A stretch of 64,000 nucleotides of DNA from Bordetella genomosp. 8 (GTDB lineage Bacteria; Pseudomonadota; Gammaproteobacteria; Burkholderiales; Burkholderiaceae_B). The translations under genes were made by a program, and so were the position numbers. Location of the stretch: the NCBI RefSeq assembly GCF_002119685.1, contig NZ_CP021108.1:682001-746000 (forward strand), in the 5' to 3' direction. Below are positions 9,742 through 19,560 of this stretch, one piece after another. The notes beneath the pieces are model-generated. The model was given only the letters and a program-made list of their open reading frames with translations, made no database searches and was not told the DNA's origin. Numbering within the stretch: position 1 is the first letter of the stretch; the number at the start of each line of letters is the position of its first letter.

Positions 9742-10761
9742 TCAGCCGCCCTGCAACCCCCCGAAGAATCGCGTCGCGTTCGATTCCAGTCCCTCGATGT
9801 AGTAGCCGCCTTCCTGCACCACCAGGGTGGGCAGCTTCAGCGCGGCTACTTCGCGGCCCAGCCGCTCGAAGCCGTTCTCGGTGACCGCCACCTTGGCCTG
9901 CGGATCCTTTTCGAATATGTCGAAGCCCAGGGATAGCACCAGCACGTCGGGCTGGAAGAGTTCTATCGCGCGCCGGGCCTGGGCCAGGCGGTCGAAGAAT
10001 ACCGACTCGGGCGACCCATGCGGCATGGGCAGGTTGATGTTGTAGCCGTAGCCCTCGCCTTCACCGCGTTCGTCCTCGAAGCCGGCGACGGCGGGATAGA
10101 AATTTTGCGGATCGCCGTGGATGGACACGTAGAGCACGTCGCTGCGGGTGTAGAAGATTTCCTGGATGCCCTGGCCATGATGCATGTCGGTATCCAGGAT
10201 CGCCACCTTGGGATACTTCGCCGTCAGGTGTTGCGCGGCGATGGCGGCATTGTTCAGGTAGCAGAAGCCGCCCGCGGCGTCCCACCGTGCATGGTGGCCG
10301 GGCGGACGGCAGATGGCGTAGGCGTGCCGATCCCCCGCGATCAGGGATTTTGCGCCCGCGATCGCGCATTGCGCGGACCAATAGGCTGAATGCCAGGTGT
10401 GCTCGCCAACCGGGCAGCTGCCATCGGCCAGGTATCGCCCGGCCTGCGCCAGCACGCCGCGCAGCGGATTGCGATCGCGCACGAAGATGGTGGACATGAC
10501 TTCGTCGCCCCAGTCCTCCGGCATCTGCTTCCATTGCTGGTGCACGGATTGCAGGAAGCGCAGGTACTCCAGCGAGTGGACCGCGGCGATCGCCCCACCG
10601 CCATGATCCGCGGGCGCCAGCACATCGAAGCCCAGCTTGCGCGAGGCGCCGACCAGGCCGTCCAGGCGGGACGGGATCTCCTGAGGGTCGCGCATTTTGC
10701 CGCGCGAGAAATAGGTGCGGGGATGATGCAGTTTCTGGTCTTCGTGGAAATAGGCTTTCAT
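9742..10761 (-). CDS. acetylpolyamine amidohydrolase (histone-deacetylase superfamily)
   Basis: The 339-residue protein belongs to the class II histone-deacetylase superfamily and most resembles bacterial acetylpolyamine amidohydrolases, Zn enzymes that release acetate from acetylated putrescine, cadaverine or spermidine. The catalytic pair His156-His157 (RPPGHHA), zinc ligands in ILDTDMHHGQG (Asp192 and His194), the later zinc Asp in LSLGFD and the Tyr of EGGYYIEG are visible. It converges with the Bug gene at 9680 and runs toward it; upstream is the GntR gene, 64 bp away in the same direction. An acetylated amino acid or short acyl amide is an alternative substrate. Confidence 0.88.
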   Translation of the reverse strand: MKAYFHEDQKLHHPRTYFSRGKMRDPQEIPSRLDGLVGASRKLGFDVLAPADHGGGAIAAVHSLEYLRFLQSVHQQWKQMPEDWGDEVMSTIFVRDRNPLRGVLAQAGRYLADGSCPVGEHTWHSAYWSAQCAIAGAKSLIAGDRHAYAICRPPGHHARWDAAGGFCYLNNAAIAAQHLTAKYPKVAILDTDMHHGQGIQEIFYTRSDVLYVSIHGDPQNFYPAVAGFEDERGEGEGYGYNINLPMPHGSPESVFFDRLAQARRAIELFQPDVLVLSLGFDIFEKDPQAKVAVTENGFERLGREVAALKLPTLVVQEGGYYIEGLESNATRFFGGLQGG

Positions 10762-10825
10762 GTTCGCGTGTCCTTATACGGTGTCCTTGTCCCGTGTCCC
10801 TACGGCGTGTCCTTGTTCCGCGGCC

Positions 10826-11530
10826 TTATGCCGGGATTCCATGTTTTTCCTGATAAAGCGCACGCACATGCAGCCGCGCGTCTTCCAGGTGCAGGCGCAT
10901 CGCCGCGGATACCGCGACGACGTCTCGGCGGCGCAGGCAGTCGACGATAGGCTGATGCGTTTCGGCGACGCGTCGCGGATCCTGGTAGGCCAGCTCGATC
11001 AGCGCCATGATCATGCGCAGCTCCGTGCGCATATTCATGAACAGGCGCAGCAGGTAGCCGTTGCCGGAGAGCTCGCAGATCAAGGTATGGAATTCCAGGT
11101 CGCGCATCACCCGCTGCGTTTGGGGCGTGGTATCGGCTTCGGCCACCATGCGCGCCAGCGCGGCCTGAAGCCGCTGCATGCCGGCGTCGTCGGCGTTCTT
11201 GCAAGCGAGTTCGACGGCCTGCAGCTCCATGTGCAGGCGGACCTGGTACAGGTCGTCGATCTCGTGCGCCGTGATGGTCCGCACCATGAAGCCGTGGCGC
11301 GGACGGGCGACCACGATGCCCTGGCGTTCCAGGCGGCGCGCGGCCTCCCGGACGGGGGCGCGGCTGATGCCCATGCGCCGCGCCAGGTCGGCCTCGATGA
11401 TGCGGGCGCCCGGTGGAAGACGGCCTTCGGCGATCGCGTGTATCAACTGGGCCTCCACTTCGGCCACCAGGTCGGTGGCCTCTATGGCCGCGAAGCCGTT
11501 GTCGTTGTCCGGGAGTGTGGCTGTTTTCAT
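10826..11530 (-). CDS. GntR-family (FadR subfamily) transcriptional regulator
   Basis: The 234-residue protein has a winged helix-turn-helix at about residues 20-85 (LIHAIAEGRLPPGARIIEADLARRMGISRAPVREA) and an all-helical FCD effector domain at about 95-225 with the metal-binding His pattern (FHTLICELSGN, then TH and MRLHLED). The ATG at 11530 overlaps the stop of the EamA gene (ATGA). It is the last gene of the unit that starts with the class II aldolase gene, so it is likely to regulate that unit in response to its substrate. Confidence 0.92.
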   Translation of the reverse strand: MKTATLPDNDNGFAAIEATDLVAEVEAQLIHAIAEGRLPPGARIIEADLARRMGISRAPVREAARRLERQGIVVARPRHGFMVRTITAHEIDDLYQVRLHMELQAVELACKNADDAGMQRLQAALARMVAEADTTPQTQRVMRDLEFHTLICELSGNGYLLRLFMNMRTELRMIMALIELAYQDPRRVAETHQPIVDCLRRRDVVAVSAAMRLHLEDARLHVRALYQEKHGIPA

Positions 11531-12570
11531 CGTGGGAATGCGGATTCGCTGTTGCTGGGCGCGCCGGCTGGCGCGTCGTGCCGGGGCAGGGCGGTGTGTT
11601 CGCCTGGCGCCAGGCGCTTGCCGGCGTCGCCGGCCAGGGGACGTGTCCGGCGCAACGCCAGCCACGCGCCGCTGCCCATGATCAGCGCGATGCCGGCCAG
11701 CGCGACGGTGTCGGGGGGGCGGCCGAACCAGAAGGCGCTGATCAGGACGGCCAGCAACAGCTGGATATAGTTCAGCGGCGCCAGGATGGACGCCTGCGCC
11801 CGGCGGAAGGCGGCGAGCAGCAGAAGCTGCGCAACGCCGCTGCATGTGCCCCCCGCCAGCAGCAGCAGGAGTTGCGGCCACCCGGGCCATTCGGCGGGCA
11901 GGGCGAAGGCGGCGGGCGCGCCGGTGATGACCAGGCAGACGACGGCCATATAAGCGTACTGTACCGGCGCAGCCACCAGCCCGGACAGTCGGCGGGTCAG
12001 CAGTTGGAAAAACGCATAGCTGACGGCGGCAGTGGCCATCAGCACCACGCCCGCCCAGGGCAGGTCGCCGCCGGGCCGCACGATGAGCAGCATGCCCGCG
12101 AAGCCGGCGACGACGGCCGTCCACTGCATGTAACCCACCCGTTCACCCAGCAGCCAGGGCGACAGCGCCACCATGATCAAAGGCGAGGTGAAGTAGATGG
12201 CCGTCGCTTCGGCCAGCGGCATGATGGTCAGCGCCGTCATGAAGGCGGTGGCCACGCAGGCCAGCGCCACGCTGCGCGCCAGCAGCAATCCGCGATGCGG
12301 CGTGCGCCACAGGCGCCATGGCACGCCATGGCGCGCCTCCCGCGCCAGCCACAGTATTGCGATCGTGCTGGTCGCGATGTAGCGCATGAGATTCATGAAA
12401 GGCGACGAGTACGTCGCCAGCATTTGCTTGCAGAAGGCATCGAAGGTGGCGAAGCCGCACAAGGCGACGAGAAACAGCGCGATGCCGCCGCGTACGGACG
12501 CAGCGCGGCCATCACCTCCGACAGACGCGTCACGGGCCGTCACGGGTGGGACGCGTGCGTCGGATTCCAT
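11527..12570 (-). CDS. EamA/RhaT-family inner-membrane transporter
   Basis: The 347-residue protein has ten predicted hydrophobic segments in two homologous halves, the EamA (DMT) pattern, preceded by a short cytoplasmic tail of about 28 residues. Typical members export or import metabolites, amino acids or sugars. Its second codon region overlaps nothing upstream: the GhrA-like gene stops at 12572, one base before this ATG region, and the GntR start overlaps this stop. I chose the ATG at 12570 because the longer frame only adds sequence lying inside the upstream gene. The substrate is unknown. Confidence 0.88.
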   Translation of the reverse strand: MESDARVPPVTARDASVGGDGRAASVRGGIALFLVALCGFATFDAFCKQMLATYSSPFMNLMRYIATSTIAILWLAREARHGVPWRLWRTPHRGLLLARSVALACVATAFMTALTIMPLAEATAIYFTSPLIMVALSPWLLGERVGYMQWTAVVAGFAGMLLIVRPGGDLPWAGVVLMATAAVSYAFFQLLTRRLSGLVAAPVQYAYMAVVCLVITGAPAAFALPAEWPGWPQLLLLLAGGTCSGVAQLLLLAAFRRAQASILAPLNYIQLLLAVLISAFWFGRPPDTVALAGIALIMGSGAWLALRRTRPLAGDAGKRLAPGEHTALPRHDAPAGAPSNSESAFPR

Positions 12571-12571
12571 C

Positions 12572-13588
12572 TCAATAACCCCGGGCCGGATCGACGGCGA
12601 CCATGGCGGTATTGCCCATGGCGATCTGCGCCAGGTTGATCCGGGTCTGGCGCGCGATCGCACGCGCCGGCGTGCGCGAGGCGATGTGGGGCGTCACCCG
12701 TATGCGCGGATGCGTCCAGTAGGGATGATCCGCGGGCAGGGGTTCCTGCGTGAAGGTGTCCATGGTGGCGTAGCCCAGCTGGCCGCTGTCCAGGGCTCGC
12801 AGCAGGTCGTCTTCCACCACGTGCGCGCCGCGTCCAACGTTGATCAGATGCGCACCGCGCGGCAAGCAGGCGTAGCATTTGGCATCCAGGATGCCGTGCG
12901 TTTCCGGCGTGTAGGGCAGCAGGCATACCAGGGTATCGCAGTTGGCCAGGAAGGCCGCGCGCTGCCCATCTCCATGGAACAGCGCGATGTCGTCCGGCAG
13001 GCCGGACTTGGCGTTGCGGCTCCAGCCGCTGACACGGTAGCCGATGGCGCGCAAGGCCAGGGCGCAGCGTACGCCCAGCGCGCCCAGCCCGGCTATCCCG
13101 ACACGGTGCGCGCCCGGCGCCTCCACGGCTTGTTCCTGCCACAGCCCCGCGGCGGCGGAGGCCAGATAACCGTCCATATGGCGCTGGCGGTGCGTCACTG
13201 CCCAGCATACGTAGGCCGCCATGCCCGCGGCCATGTCGGGGTCGACCATGCGGCACAGGGGCACGGCGGGCATGCTCGGGTCGCCGGTGATGTGATCGAT
13301 GCCGGCGGCGATGGACTGTATCAGCTTCAGCCCGGGCATCCGGGCCAGCAGTCCGCGCGGCGGCATCCAGCACACCGCCGCATCGATCTCCCGCAGATCG
13401 CCCAGCGCGGGCTCCAGGCGGACCTCGGCTTCGGGAAACAGCTCGGCGAAGGCAGGCAGCAGATAACTCATATCGAGCTGCGTGCTGAGCAATGCGACGC
13501 GCGGTCGTCGCGTCTCGAACCCGGCAAGAGGTTCCATACTGTCCGGGCGTGCATCGCCCGCGCCGCCCGTCGCGGTCTCGGCCGTCAT
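12572..13588 (-). CDS. ghrA: glyoxylate/hydroxypyruvate reductase A-like 2-hydroxyacid dehydrogenase
   Basis: The 338-residue protein is a D-2-hydroxyacid dehydrogenase of the GhrA type, reducing glyoxylate or hydroxypyruvate with NADPH. The nucleotide-binding loop is HRVGIAGLGALG and is followed by SGWSRNAKSG, where Arg suggests NADP preference. Catalytic residues appear as NVGRGAHVVEDDLL (Arg), DTFTQEPLPADHPYW (Glu) and TPHIAS (His). The N-terminus has about 27 low-complexity residues before the core; the ATG overlaps the stop of the ABC ATPase gene. Position in the peptide-type ABC operon with a class II aldolase suggests use of a 2-keto or hydroxy acid product. Confidence 0.85.
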   Translation of the reverse strand: MTAETATGGAGDARPDSMEPLAGFETRRPRVALLSTQLDMSYLLPAFAELFPEAEVRLEPALGDLREIDAAVCWMPPRGLLARMPGLKLIQSIAAGIDHITGDPSMPAVPLCRMVDPDMAAGMAAYVCWAVTHRQRHMDGYLASAAAGLWQEQAVEAPGAHRVGIAGLGALGVRCALALRAIGYRVSGWSRNAKSGLPDDIALFHGDGQRAAFLANCDTLVCLLPYTPETHGILDAKCYACLPRGAHLINVGRGAHVVEDDLLRALDSGQLGYATMDTFTQEPLPADHPYWTHPRIRVTPHIASRTPARAIARQTRINLAQIAMGNTAMVAVDPARGY

Positions 13589-15267
13589 TGTTCCGCCTCC
13601 ATGCCCGTCGCCGCCCGAGCCTGCCCGTCTTCGATGCGCTCCAGCCTGGGTATGGCGTCGATCAGCGTCCGCGTGTACGCGTGCCGCGGGTTGCCCAGGA
13701 CATCCGCGCTGGCGCCGTATTCGACGACGCGGCCGCGTTGCATGACGGCGATGTGGTCGCACATTTCCCCGGCCACGCGCAGGTCGTGCGTGATGAACAC
13801 CATGGCCAGCTGGAACTGCTGGCGCACGCGCGCGAACAGGTCCAGCACCTGGGCCTGGACGGACACGTCCAGCGCGGAAACGGGTTCGTCGGCGACCAGC
13901 AGTTCCGGCTCCATAGCCAGGGCCCGCGCGATGCCGATGCGCTGGCGCTGCCCGCCGGAGAACTCGTGCGGGTAGCGATCGGCGGCCTCCGGCCCGAGTC
14001 CGACCAGGCGCAGCAGTTCGATGGCCTTGGCCATGGCCTGCTTCTTCGGCACGCCCTGGGCGATGGGGCCGGCGGCGATGGCCGCGCCGATGCGATGGCG
14101 CGGGTTCAAGGATGCATAGGGGTCCTGGAACACCATCTGGATGCGGCCCTGGGACAGTTCGCGGAAGCGCGGACCGGAAAGCAGGTTCTGTCCCTTGAAC
14201 AGGACGCGACCGGAATCGAAGCCATGCAGGCCGACGATGCAGCGTCCCACCGTGGACTTGCCGGAGCCGGACTCGCCCACCAGGCCCAGCGTCTGGCCAC
14301 GGCGCAGCGTGAAGCTGACGTCGCTGACGGCCTGTATCTCGCGGCCGCGGTGGAACAGGCTGCCTGCCGTGACATAGGTCTTGCGCAGGTCCTGCACTTG
14401 CAGCACGTGCAGCGGATCCGGCGCGGCCTCGGCGGCGCGCGGCGTGCCGTGCGGAATGGCGGCGATCAACTGCCGCGTATAGGGCTGCCCTGGGGCCGAC
14501 AAGACTTGGGCGGCGGGGCCTGACTCCACCACGTTGCCGGTTTGCATGACCACCACGTGGTCCGCGATCTCGGCGACGACCCCGAAATCGTGGGTGATGA
14601 AAAGCAGCGCGGTGCCGCGGCGCCGCTGCAAGTCCCGCATCAGCGCCAGGATCTGCGCCTGCGTCGTGACGTCCAGCGCCGTGGTCGGCTCGTCGGCGAT
14701 CAGCAGCCGCGGCTCCAGCGCCAGGGCGCAGGCGATCATCACGCGCTGCCGTTGGCCGCCGGACAGGCGGAAGGGATAGGCGTCCACCAGGAGTTCCGGA
14801 TCGGGCAGGCCCACATCCGCCAGGGCGGCAACGATGCGGCCGCGTTTTTCCGCCGCGGGCAGCCTGACGTGGGCGTCGAAGACCTCGGCGATCTGCTCGC
14901 CGATGCGCATCACCGGGTTCAGCGCGGACATCGGCTCCTGGAACACCATGCCCATGCGCCGGCCGCGCAGCGTGCGCAGCTGTTCTTCGTCCAGGGCCAG
15001 CAGGTCCTGCCCTTCGAACAGGATGCGGCCGGCAACGGGCTGTACGGTGGGCCGCGGCAGCAGGCCCATGACGGCATTGGCGATCATCGATTTGCCCGAG
15101 CCGGATTCGCCGACGACGCACAGCGTCTGGCCGGGCTGGATGGCGAACGAAACCTCGCGCACCGCGAGTTCGCGGTCGCCGCCCCTGGGCAGGCGGATGC
15201 TCAGGCCCCGTACATCCAGTACCGGGGCCGCATTGTCGGCCGCGCCTGGCGTCATCGCCGCGCTCAT
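13585..15267 (-). CDS. peptide-type ABC transporter, two fused ATPase domains
   Basis: The 560-residue protein joins two ABC ATPase domains (about residues 15-270 and 280-545), each with Walker A (GESGSGKSM and GESGSGKST), an [12 protein letters not shown] signature ([13 protein letters not shown] and [13 protein letters not shown]) and Walker B (LLIADEP and LLVADEP). This DppD-DppF or GsiA-like arrangement energises dipeptide/oligopeptide-family importers. Its ATG overlaps the stop of the permease gene and its stop overlaps the reductase start, so it belongs to a translationally coupled operon. Confidence 0.95.
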   Translation of the reverse strand: MSAAMTPGAADNAAPVLDVRGLSIRLPRGGDRELAVREVSFAIQPGQTLCVVGESGSGKSMIANAVMGLLPRPTVQPVAGRILFEGQDLLALDEEQLRTLRGRRMGMVFQEPMSALNPVMRIGEQIAEVFDAHVRLPAAEKRGRIVAALADVGLPDPELLVDAYPFRLSGGQRQRVMIACALALEPRLLIADEPTTALDVTTQAQILALMRDLQRRRGTALLFITHDFGVVAEIADHVVVMQTGNVVESGPAAQVLSAPGQPYTRQLIAAIPHGTPRAAEAAPDPLHVLQVQDLRKTYVTAGSLFHRGREIQAVSDVSFTLRRGQTLGLVGESGSGKSTVGRCIVGLHGFDSGRVLFKGQNLLSGPRFRELSQGRIQMVFQDPYASLNPRHRIGAAIAAGPIAQGVPKKQAMAKAIELLRLVGLGPEAADRYPHEFSGGQRQRIGIARALAMEPELLVADEPVSALDVSVQAQVLDLFARVRQQFQLAMVFITHDLRVAGEMCDHIAVMQRGRVVEYGASADVLGNPRHAYTRTLIDAIPRLERIEDGQARAATGMEAEQ

Positions 15268-16106
15268 CGGCTTCTCCCATCCAGCCGGGCGTTCAGGCCG
15301 TCATTCAAGCCCTCGCCCACCAGGTTCAAGGCCAACACCGTGAGCAGGATGGCCAGTCCGGGAAACACCGCCATCCACCATGCCTGCTGCAGCACGCTGC
15401 GCGCGGAGCCCACCATATAGCCCCAGCTCATCTCATTGGGATCGCCCAGGCCGAGGAAGCTCAGGCTGGATTCCAGCAGGATGCTGGTGGCCACCATCAG
15501 CGATGCCATCACGATGATGGGCGACGCGGCGTTGGGCAGGATCTGCGTCAGGATGATGCGCGGGGTGGACTGGCCGGCCAGGCGTGCGGCGGCGACGAAA
15601 TCTCGCTGCCTGAGCGTCAGGAATTCGCCGCGTACCAGGCGGGCCACCGGCGGCCAGGACACCACGCCTATCGCCGCCACGATGGAACGTACCGACGGCT
15701 GAAAGATGGCGACGAGCACGATGGCCAGCGCGAAACTGGGTATGCACTGGAAGAGTTCGGTAAAGCGCATCAGCACGGCGTCGATCCAGCGGCCGAAGTA
15801 TCCGGCCACCGCGCCGATGCCCACGCCGATCAGCAGCGACACCACGGTGGACACCACGCCTATCAGCAGCGATACCCGGGCGCCATAGATGACGCCTGAC
15901 AGGATGTCGCGGCCCAGCGTGTCCGTTCCCATCAGCACGCCCGGTTCGGCGCCCGGTGCCAGGAACGGCATCTGCGTCATGTCCCATGGATTGCCGGGGG
16001 CGAACATGGGACCGAAGATGGCCGCCGCCGCAGCCGCGATCAGCACCACCAGGCCGGCCACGGCGCCCTTGTTGCGGCAGAAGCGCCGCCAGAATGCACT
16101 GCTCAT
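15264..16106 (-). CDS. peptide-type ABC transporter permease, DppC-like
   Basis: The 280-residue membrane protein has an N-terminal segment typical of DppC/OppC (FCRNKGAVAGLVVLIAAAAAA), a periplasmic loop (GTDTLGRDILSGVIYG) and four to five further helices with the EAA-type ATPase contact loop (AARLAGQSTPRIILTQILPNAASPI). It forms the second half of the membrane channel with the DppB-like protein encoded 40 bp upstream. Confidence 0.95.
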   Translation of the reverse strand: MSSAFWRRFCRNKGAVAGLVVLIAAAAAAIFGPMFAPGNPWDMTQMPFLAPGAEPGVLMGTDTLGRDILSGVIYGARVSLLIGVVSTVVSLLIGVGIGAVAGYFGRWIDAVLMRFTELFQCIPSFALAIVLVAIFQPSVRSIVAAIGVVSWPPVARLVRGEFLTLRQRDFVAAARLAGQSTPRIILTQILPNAASPIIVMASLMVATSILLESSLSFLGLGDPNEMSWGYMVGSARSVLQQAWWMAVFPGLAILLTVLALNLVGEGLNDGLNARLDGRSR

Positions 16107-16146
16107 GGGCTTTCCCCTTTTTTCCGCCAGGGCGTGTCGGCCGCCC

Positions 16147-17121
16147 CTAGGTCAACTCGATACGAGGATCGACCAGCGTGTAGACGAAGTCGGTGATCAG
16201 GTTGAAGAGCACGGCCATCGCCGCCGCCACCAGGAAGCATCCCAGCAGCAGGTTGTAGTCGCGCTGCATCAAGGCATCGAACATCAGCCGGCCGATACCC
16301 GGCCAGGCGAATACGGTTTCCGTCAGGACCGCGCCGCCTATCAGGCCGCCGGCCTGGATCCCCGCCAGTGTCACCACCGGCAGCAAGGCATTGCGCAGGA
16401 TGTGGGCGCGCTGGATGCGTCCCGGCCGCACGCCCTTGGCGCGCGCGGTCTTGACGAAATCCATCTGCGCGACCTCCAGCATGGAGGCGCGCGTCATGCG
16501 CGCGTAGACCGCCATATAGAACAGCGCCAGCGTCAGCGCCGGCAGGACCAGGTGCTTGGCGATATCCCAGGCCAGGGCCATGCCGTGCAGGTCCGCGCCG
16601 ACGGTGAAATAGCCGAAGCCGGGCAATACGCCGAGTTTGACGGTGAATAGCAGCACCGCCATCATGGCCAGCCAGTAGAGCGGGGTGGCGTAGAACACCA
16701 GCGAGACCACGGTAACCAGGCTGTCCACCCAGCTGCCGGCGCGGCGGCTGGCTAGCGCGCCCGCCATTACGCCGAGTATCAGCGACAGCACGAAGGCGCT
16801 GCCGGTCAGCAGCAGCGTGGCCGGCAGGCGATCGACGATCAGGTCTATCACGGGCTGCTGCTGGCGGTACGAATAGCCCAGGTCCAGGTGCACGACGTGT
16901 TGCAGGTACTTGAAGAGCTGCGTGCCCAAGGGCTGGTCCAGGCCGAACTGCCCACGCAATTGCGCGACGAATTGCGCGTCGGAGGCCCCGGCTTCGCCGG
17001 CCATGACCGCCACCGGATCGCCCGGGGCGGCGCGTATCAGCAGGAAGTTGACGGTGGCGATCAGCATCAGGGCCACCAGGCCCTGTGCCAGCCGGGTCAG
17101 CATGAATTGCAGGCGTCTCAT
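16147..17121 (-). CDS. peptide-type ABC transporter permease, DppB-like
   Basis: The 324-residue protein has about six membrane helices and the usual DppB/OppB features: an N-terminal helix with FLLIRAAPGDP, the conserved Asp/Gly loop and the ATPase contact segment KTARAKGVRPGRIQRAHILRNALLPV. It follows the binding-protein gene by 10 bp. Together with the DppC-like permease it makes the channel of this importer. Confidence 0.95.
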   Translation of the reverse strand: MRRLQFMLTRLAQGLVALMLIATVNFLLIRAAPGDPVAVMAGEAGASDAQFVAQLRGQFGLDQPLGTQLFKYLQHVVHLDLGYSYRQQQPVIDLIVDRLPATLLLTGSAFVLSLILGVMAGALASRRAGSWVDSLVTVVSLVFYATPLYWLAMMAVLLFTVKLGVLPGFGYFTVGADLHGMALAWDIAKHLVLPALTLALFYMAVYARMTRASMLEVAQMDFVKTARAKGVRPGRIQRAHILRNALLPVVTLAGIQAGGLIGGAVLTETVFAWPGIGRLMFDALMQRDYNLLLGCFLVAAAMAVLFNLITDFVYTLVDPRIELT

Positions 17122-17131
17122 CGCTCTCGGA

Positions 17132-18697
17132 TCAACCGATCCAGGCTCGGCTGAGGCTATCGTTCAAGCCGATGGCGGAACTGACCGGGTCATGCACCTT
17201 GGTGCGGTACAGGGTGGGGAACTCGATCTCGTGCAGCCAGGCCACCGGTACGTCCTGCAGCAGGATTTTCTGCACTTGCAGATAGATGTCGGCCCGCTGT
17301 TTCGGGTCCACGGCGCGCGCGCCGCTGGCGAACAGTTCGTCCACCTTGGGGTTGCTATAGCCCTCGACGTTGTTGAAGGGCGAGCCCTTGGCGATGGTGC
17401 TGCTGGTGTAGTTGCGGGCCACGCCCAGGGCCGGGTCGCCGTACTGGTACACGTAGGTGAACGCGATGTCGTAATCCCATTCGTTCAGGCGCTGATTCCA
17501 GCCGGCGACATCGGAGGGCGTCAGGTCGATCTTGATGCCCGCCTGCATCAGGTTCTGCCGCACGATCTCCGCCTGGCGCTGCCAGGTCTCGCCATAGGGC
17601 AGGGGCAGCAGGCGCAGCGTTTCGCCCTTGTAGCCGGATTCCGCCAGCAGCTGCTTGGCCTTGTTCAGGTCGTGCGGATACTTGGCCACATCGTCGCTGT
17701 AGTACTTGATGTGGCTGTTGAAGGGACCGGTGGCGACCTTCGCGTAGCCCTGGTAGGCGATCTTGGTCATGGCGTCGCGATTGATCGCGTACATGACGGC
17801 CTGCCGGAACTTGACGTTGTCCATCGGCGCCTTGCGGTTGTTCAGCCACAGCCAGGATTGCGGGGCAAAGAACTCCCAGCCCTTGGTCGTCACGGCGGTG
17901 CCGGGCAGCTTGGCCAGCCGCGCCACGTCGAAGAACTCCACGGCGCCACCCGGCACGATGTCCACCTTGCCGGACTCAAAGGCCGCCGCGCGCGAGGCGG
18001 CGTCGGGGATGACATGGAAATAGACGTTATCGACCAGGGGCACGTCCTTGACGTGGTACTTGTCGTTCGCCACCAGATGAATGTACGAACCCTTCACCCA
18101 TTCCTTGAATTTGAAGGGACCCGTGCCGATGGGCGTGTTGTTGGCCGGGTTGGCGAGGAAGTCCGTGCCTTCGTAGATATGCTTGGGCACCATGGGCATG
18201 GAGCCGTTTTCGAACAGCCCCAGGAAAGGCCCGAAGGGGTACTTCAGCTTGAATTGGACGGTCAGCGGGTCCAGTGCCTTGATGGTGTCGACGGCATCCA
18301 GGTTGCCGCGCAGCCGCGCGTGCGTCTTGCGCAGGAAGACATCGGCCGAGAACACCACGTCATCGGCGGTGAAGGGCTTGCCGTCATGCCAGCTCACGTC
18401 GGGCTTGAGCTTGAAGGTATAGGTCAGGCCGTCGTCGCTCATGGTCCAGGACGTGGCCAGCTGCGGATGCGGATCCAGCTTCTCGTCGTAACGCAGCAGG
18501 CCTTCGTAGATATTGCCGGCCACCATCTGGGCGGGGCCGTTCTGGATGATGCCGAGCATCAGCCCGGGCGGCTCGGGCTGCACGATGACATTAAGGGTGC
18601 CACCCTTTTTGGCTTGCGCCAGCGCGGACAACGGTACCCCGGCGATGGAGATGCCCAGGCCTGCTGCGCCCAGCTTCATTAGCTCACGACGATTCAT
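17132..18697 (-). CDS. peptide-type ABC transporter substrate-binding protein (SBP_bac_5)
   Basis: The 521-residue protein starts MNRRELMKLGAAGLGISIAG, a signal with twin-arginine-like residues, cleaved probably after SALAQA. The mature part has the family 5 pattern: ATSWTMSDDGLTYTFKLKPDVSWHDGKPFTADDVVFS at about residues 80-115 and a full-length C-terminal lobe. Such proteins bind peptides, nickel, glutathione or opines in the periplasm. The ligand is not evident. The real start is the ATG at 18697; upstream frame extension only shadows the aldolase gene. Neighbouring enzymes suggest a ligand that yields an aldol and a 2-hydroxy or keto acid. Confidence 0.93.
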   Translation of the reverse strand: MNRRELMKLGAAGLGISIAGVPLSALAQAKKGGTLNVIVQPEPPGLMLGIIQNGPAQMVAGNIYEGLLRYDEKLDPHPQLATSWTMSDDGLTYTFKLKPDVSWHDGKPFTADDVVFSADVFLRKTHARLRGNLDAVDTIKALDPLTVQFKLKYPFGPFLGLFENGSMPMVPKHIYEGTDFLANPANNTPIGTGPFKFKEWVKGSYIHLVANDKYHVKDVPLVDNVYFHVIPDAASRAAAFESGKVDIVPGGAVEFFDVARLAKLPGTAVTTKGWEFFAPQSWLWLNNRKAPMDNVKFRQAVMYAINRDAMTKIAYQGYAKVATGPFNSHIKYYSDDVAKYPHDLNKAKQLLAESGYKGETLRLLPLPYGETWQRQAEIVRQNLMQAGIKIDLTPSDVAGWNQRLNEWDYDIAFTYVYQYGDPALGVARNYTSSTIAKGSPFNNVEGYSNPKVDELFASGARAVDPKQRADIYLQVQKILLQDVPVAWLHEIEFPTLYRTKVHDPVSSAIGLNDSLSRAWIG

Positions 18698-18768
18698 GAC
18701 TGGCGGATCCTTCTGGATGGTCGGAATGGAGATGGCGCGCCCGACAACCGGGCGCTCGGGTAGGCGGT

Positions 18769-19560
18769 TCAGTCGCGATAGGACGCGCTGGTCGGCGGTT
18801 CCAGGCGTTGCAGCATCGCGCGCCATTCGCGCGCGTTCGGATCGGGGCGCCCCGGCAGGCGGTTGCTGTCGCCGCTTTCGTACTGCCGGGCGGTGCGTTC
18901 GGCAATTTCCTCGGAGACCGGATGTATGGCCTGGCCGGTGGCCTGTATGGCCATTTGCACGCGGCACGCGCGTTCCAGATTCAAATGAAGGATGAAGGCC
19001 TCGGCCACGGTGGAGCCCAGGGTCATCAAGCCGTGATTGCGCAGGATCATGGCGCGCGAGGTGGGCCCAAGATCCTCGATCAGTCGTTGGCGCTCGCCGT
19101 GATCGAGCGCGATGCCTTCGTACTCGTGGTAGACGACCCGGTTGTGGAACTGCAGCGCCCACTGGTTGCAGGGCTGCAGGCCGCAGGCCAGCGAGGACAC
19201 CCCGACACCCGCGACGGTATGGGTATGCAGGACGCAGGTGGCATCATGGCGCGCCATATGCACGGCGCTATGGATCGTGAAGCCGGCGGGATTCACATCA
19301 TGGCCGTTCGGCTCGACGATGCGGCCTTCCAGGTCGATCTTGACCAGCGAGGACGCCGTGATGTCGCGGAACAGCATGCCGAAGGGATTGATCAGGAACT
19401 GATCTTCCGTACCCGGCACGCGCGCCGAGATATGCGTATAGATGCTGTCGTCCATGCCGTAGTGGGCGACCAGCCGGTAGGCGGCCGCCAGGTCGACACG
19501 CATCTGGCGCTCTGCGTCGGACATGGAAGGCTGTCGCTGCTGCAGGGTTTGCACGGCCAT
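18769..19560 (-). CDS. class II aldolase/adducin family protein
   Basis: The 263-residue protein belongs to the class II aldolase/adducin N-terminal family (fuculose-phosphate aldolase type). Zinc ligands are seen in HTHTVAGVGV (two His) and in LRNHGLMTLG (the third His), with the family block DSIYTHISARVPGTEDQFLINPFGMLF at about residues 35-62. Adducin-like members without a phosphate pocket often act as decarboxylases or on unknown substrates. The ATG at 19560 is preferred to one 11 codons upstream because GAGGGT lies just before it. It is the first gene of the ABC importer unit, about 200 bp after the preceding unit. Confidence 0.88.
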   Translation of the reverse strand: MAVQTLQQRQPSMSDAERQMRVDLAAAYRLVAHYGMDDSIYTHISARVPGTEDQFLINPFGMLFRDITASSLVKIDLEGRIVEPNGHDVNPAGFTIHSAVHMARHDATCVLHTHTVAGVGVSSLACGLQPCNQWALQFHNRVVYHEYEGIALDHGERQRLIEDLGPTSRAMILRNHGLMTLGSTVAEAFILHLNLERACRVQMAIQATGQAIHPVSEEIAERTARQYESGDSNRLPGRPDPNAREWRAMLQRLEPPTSASYRD

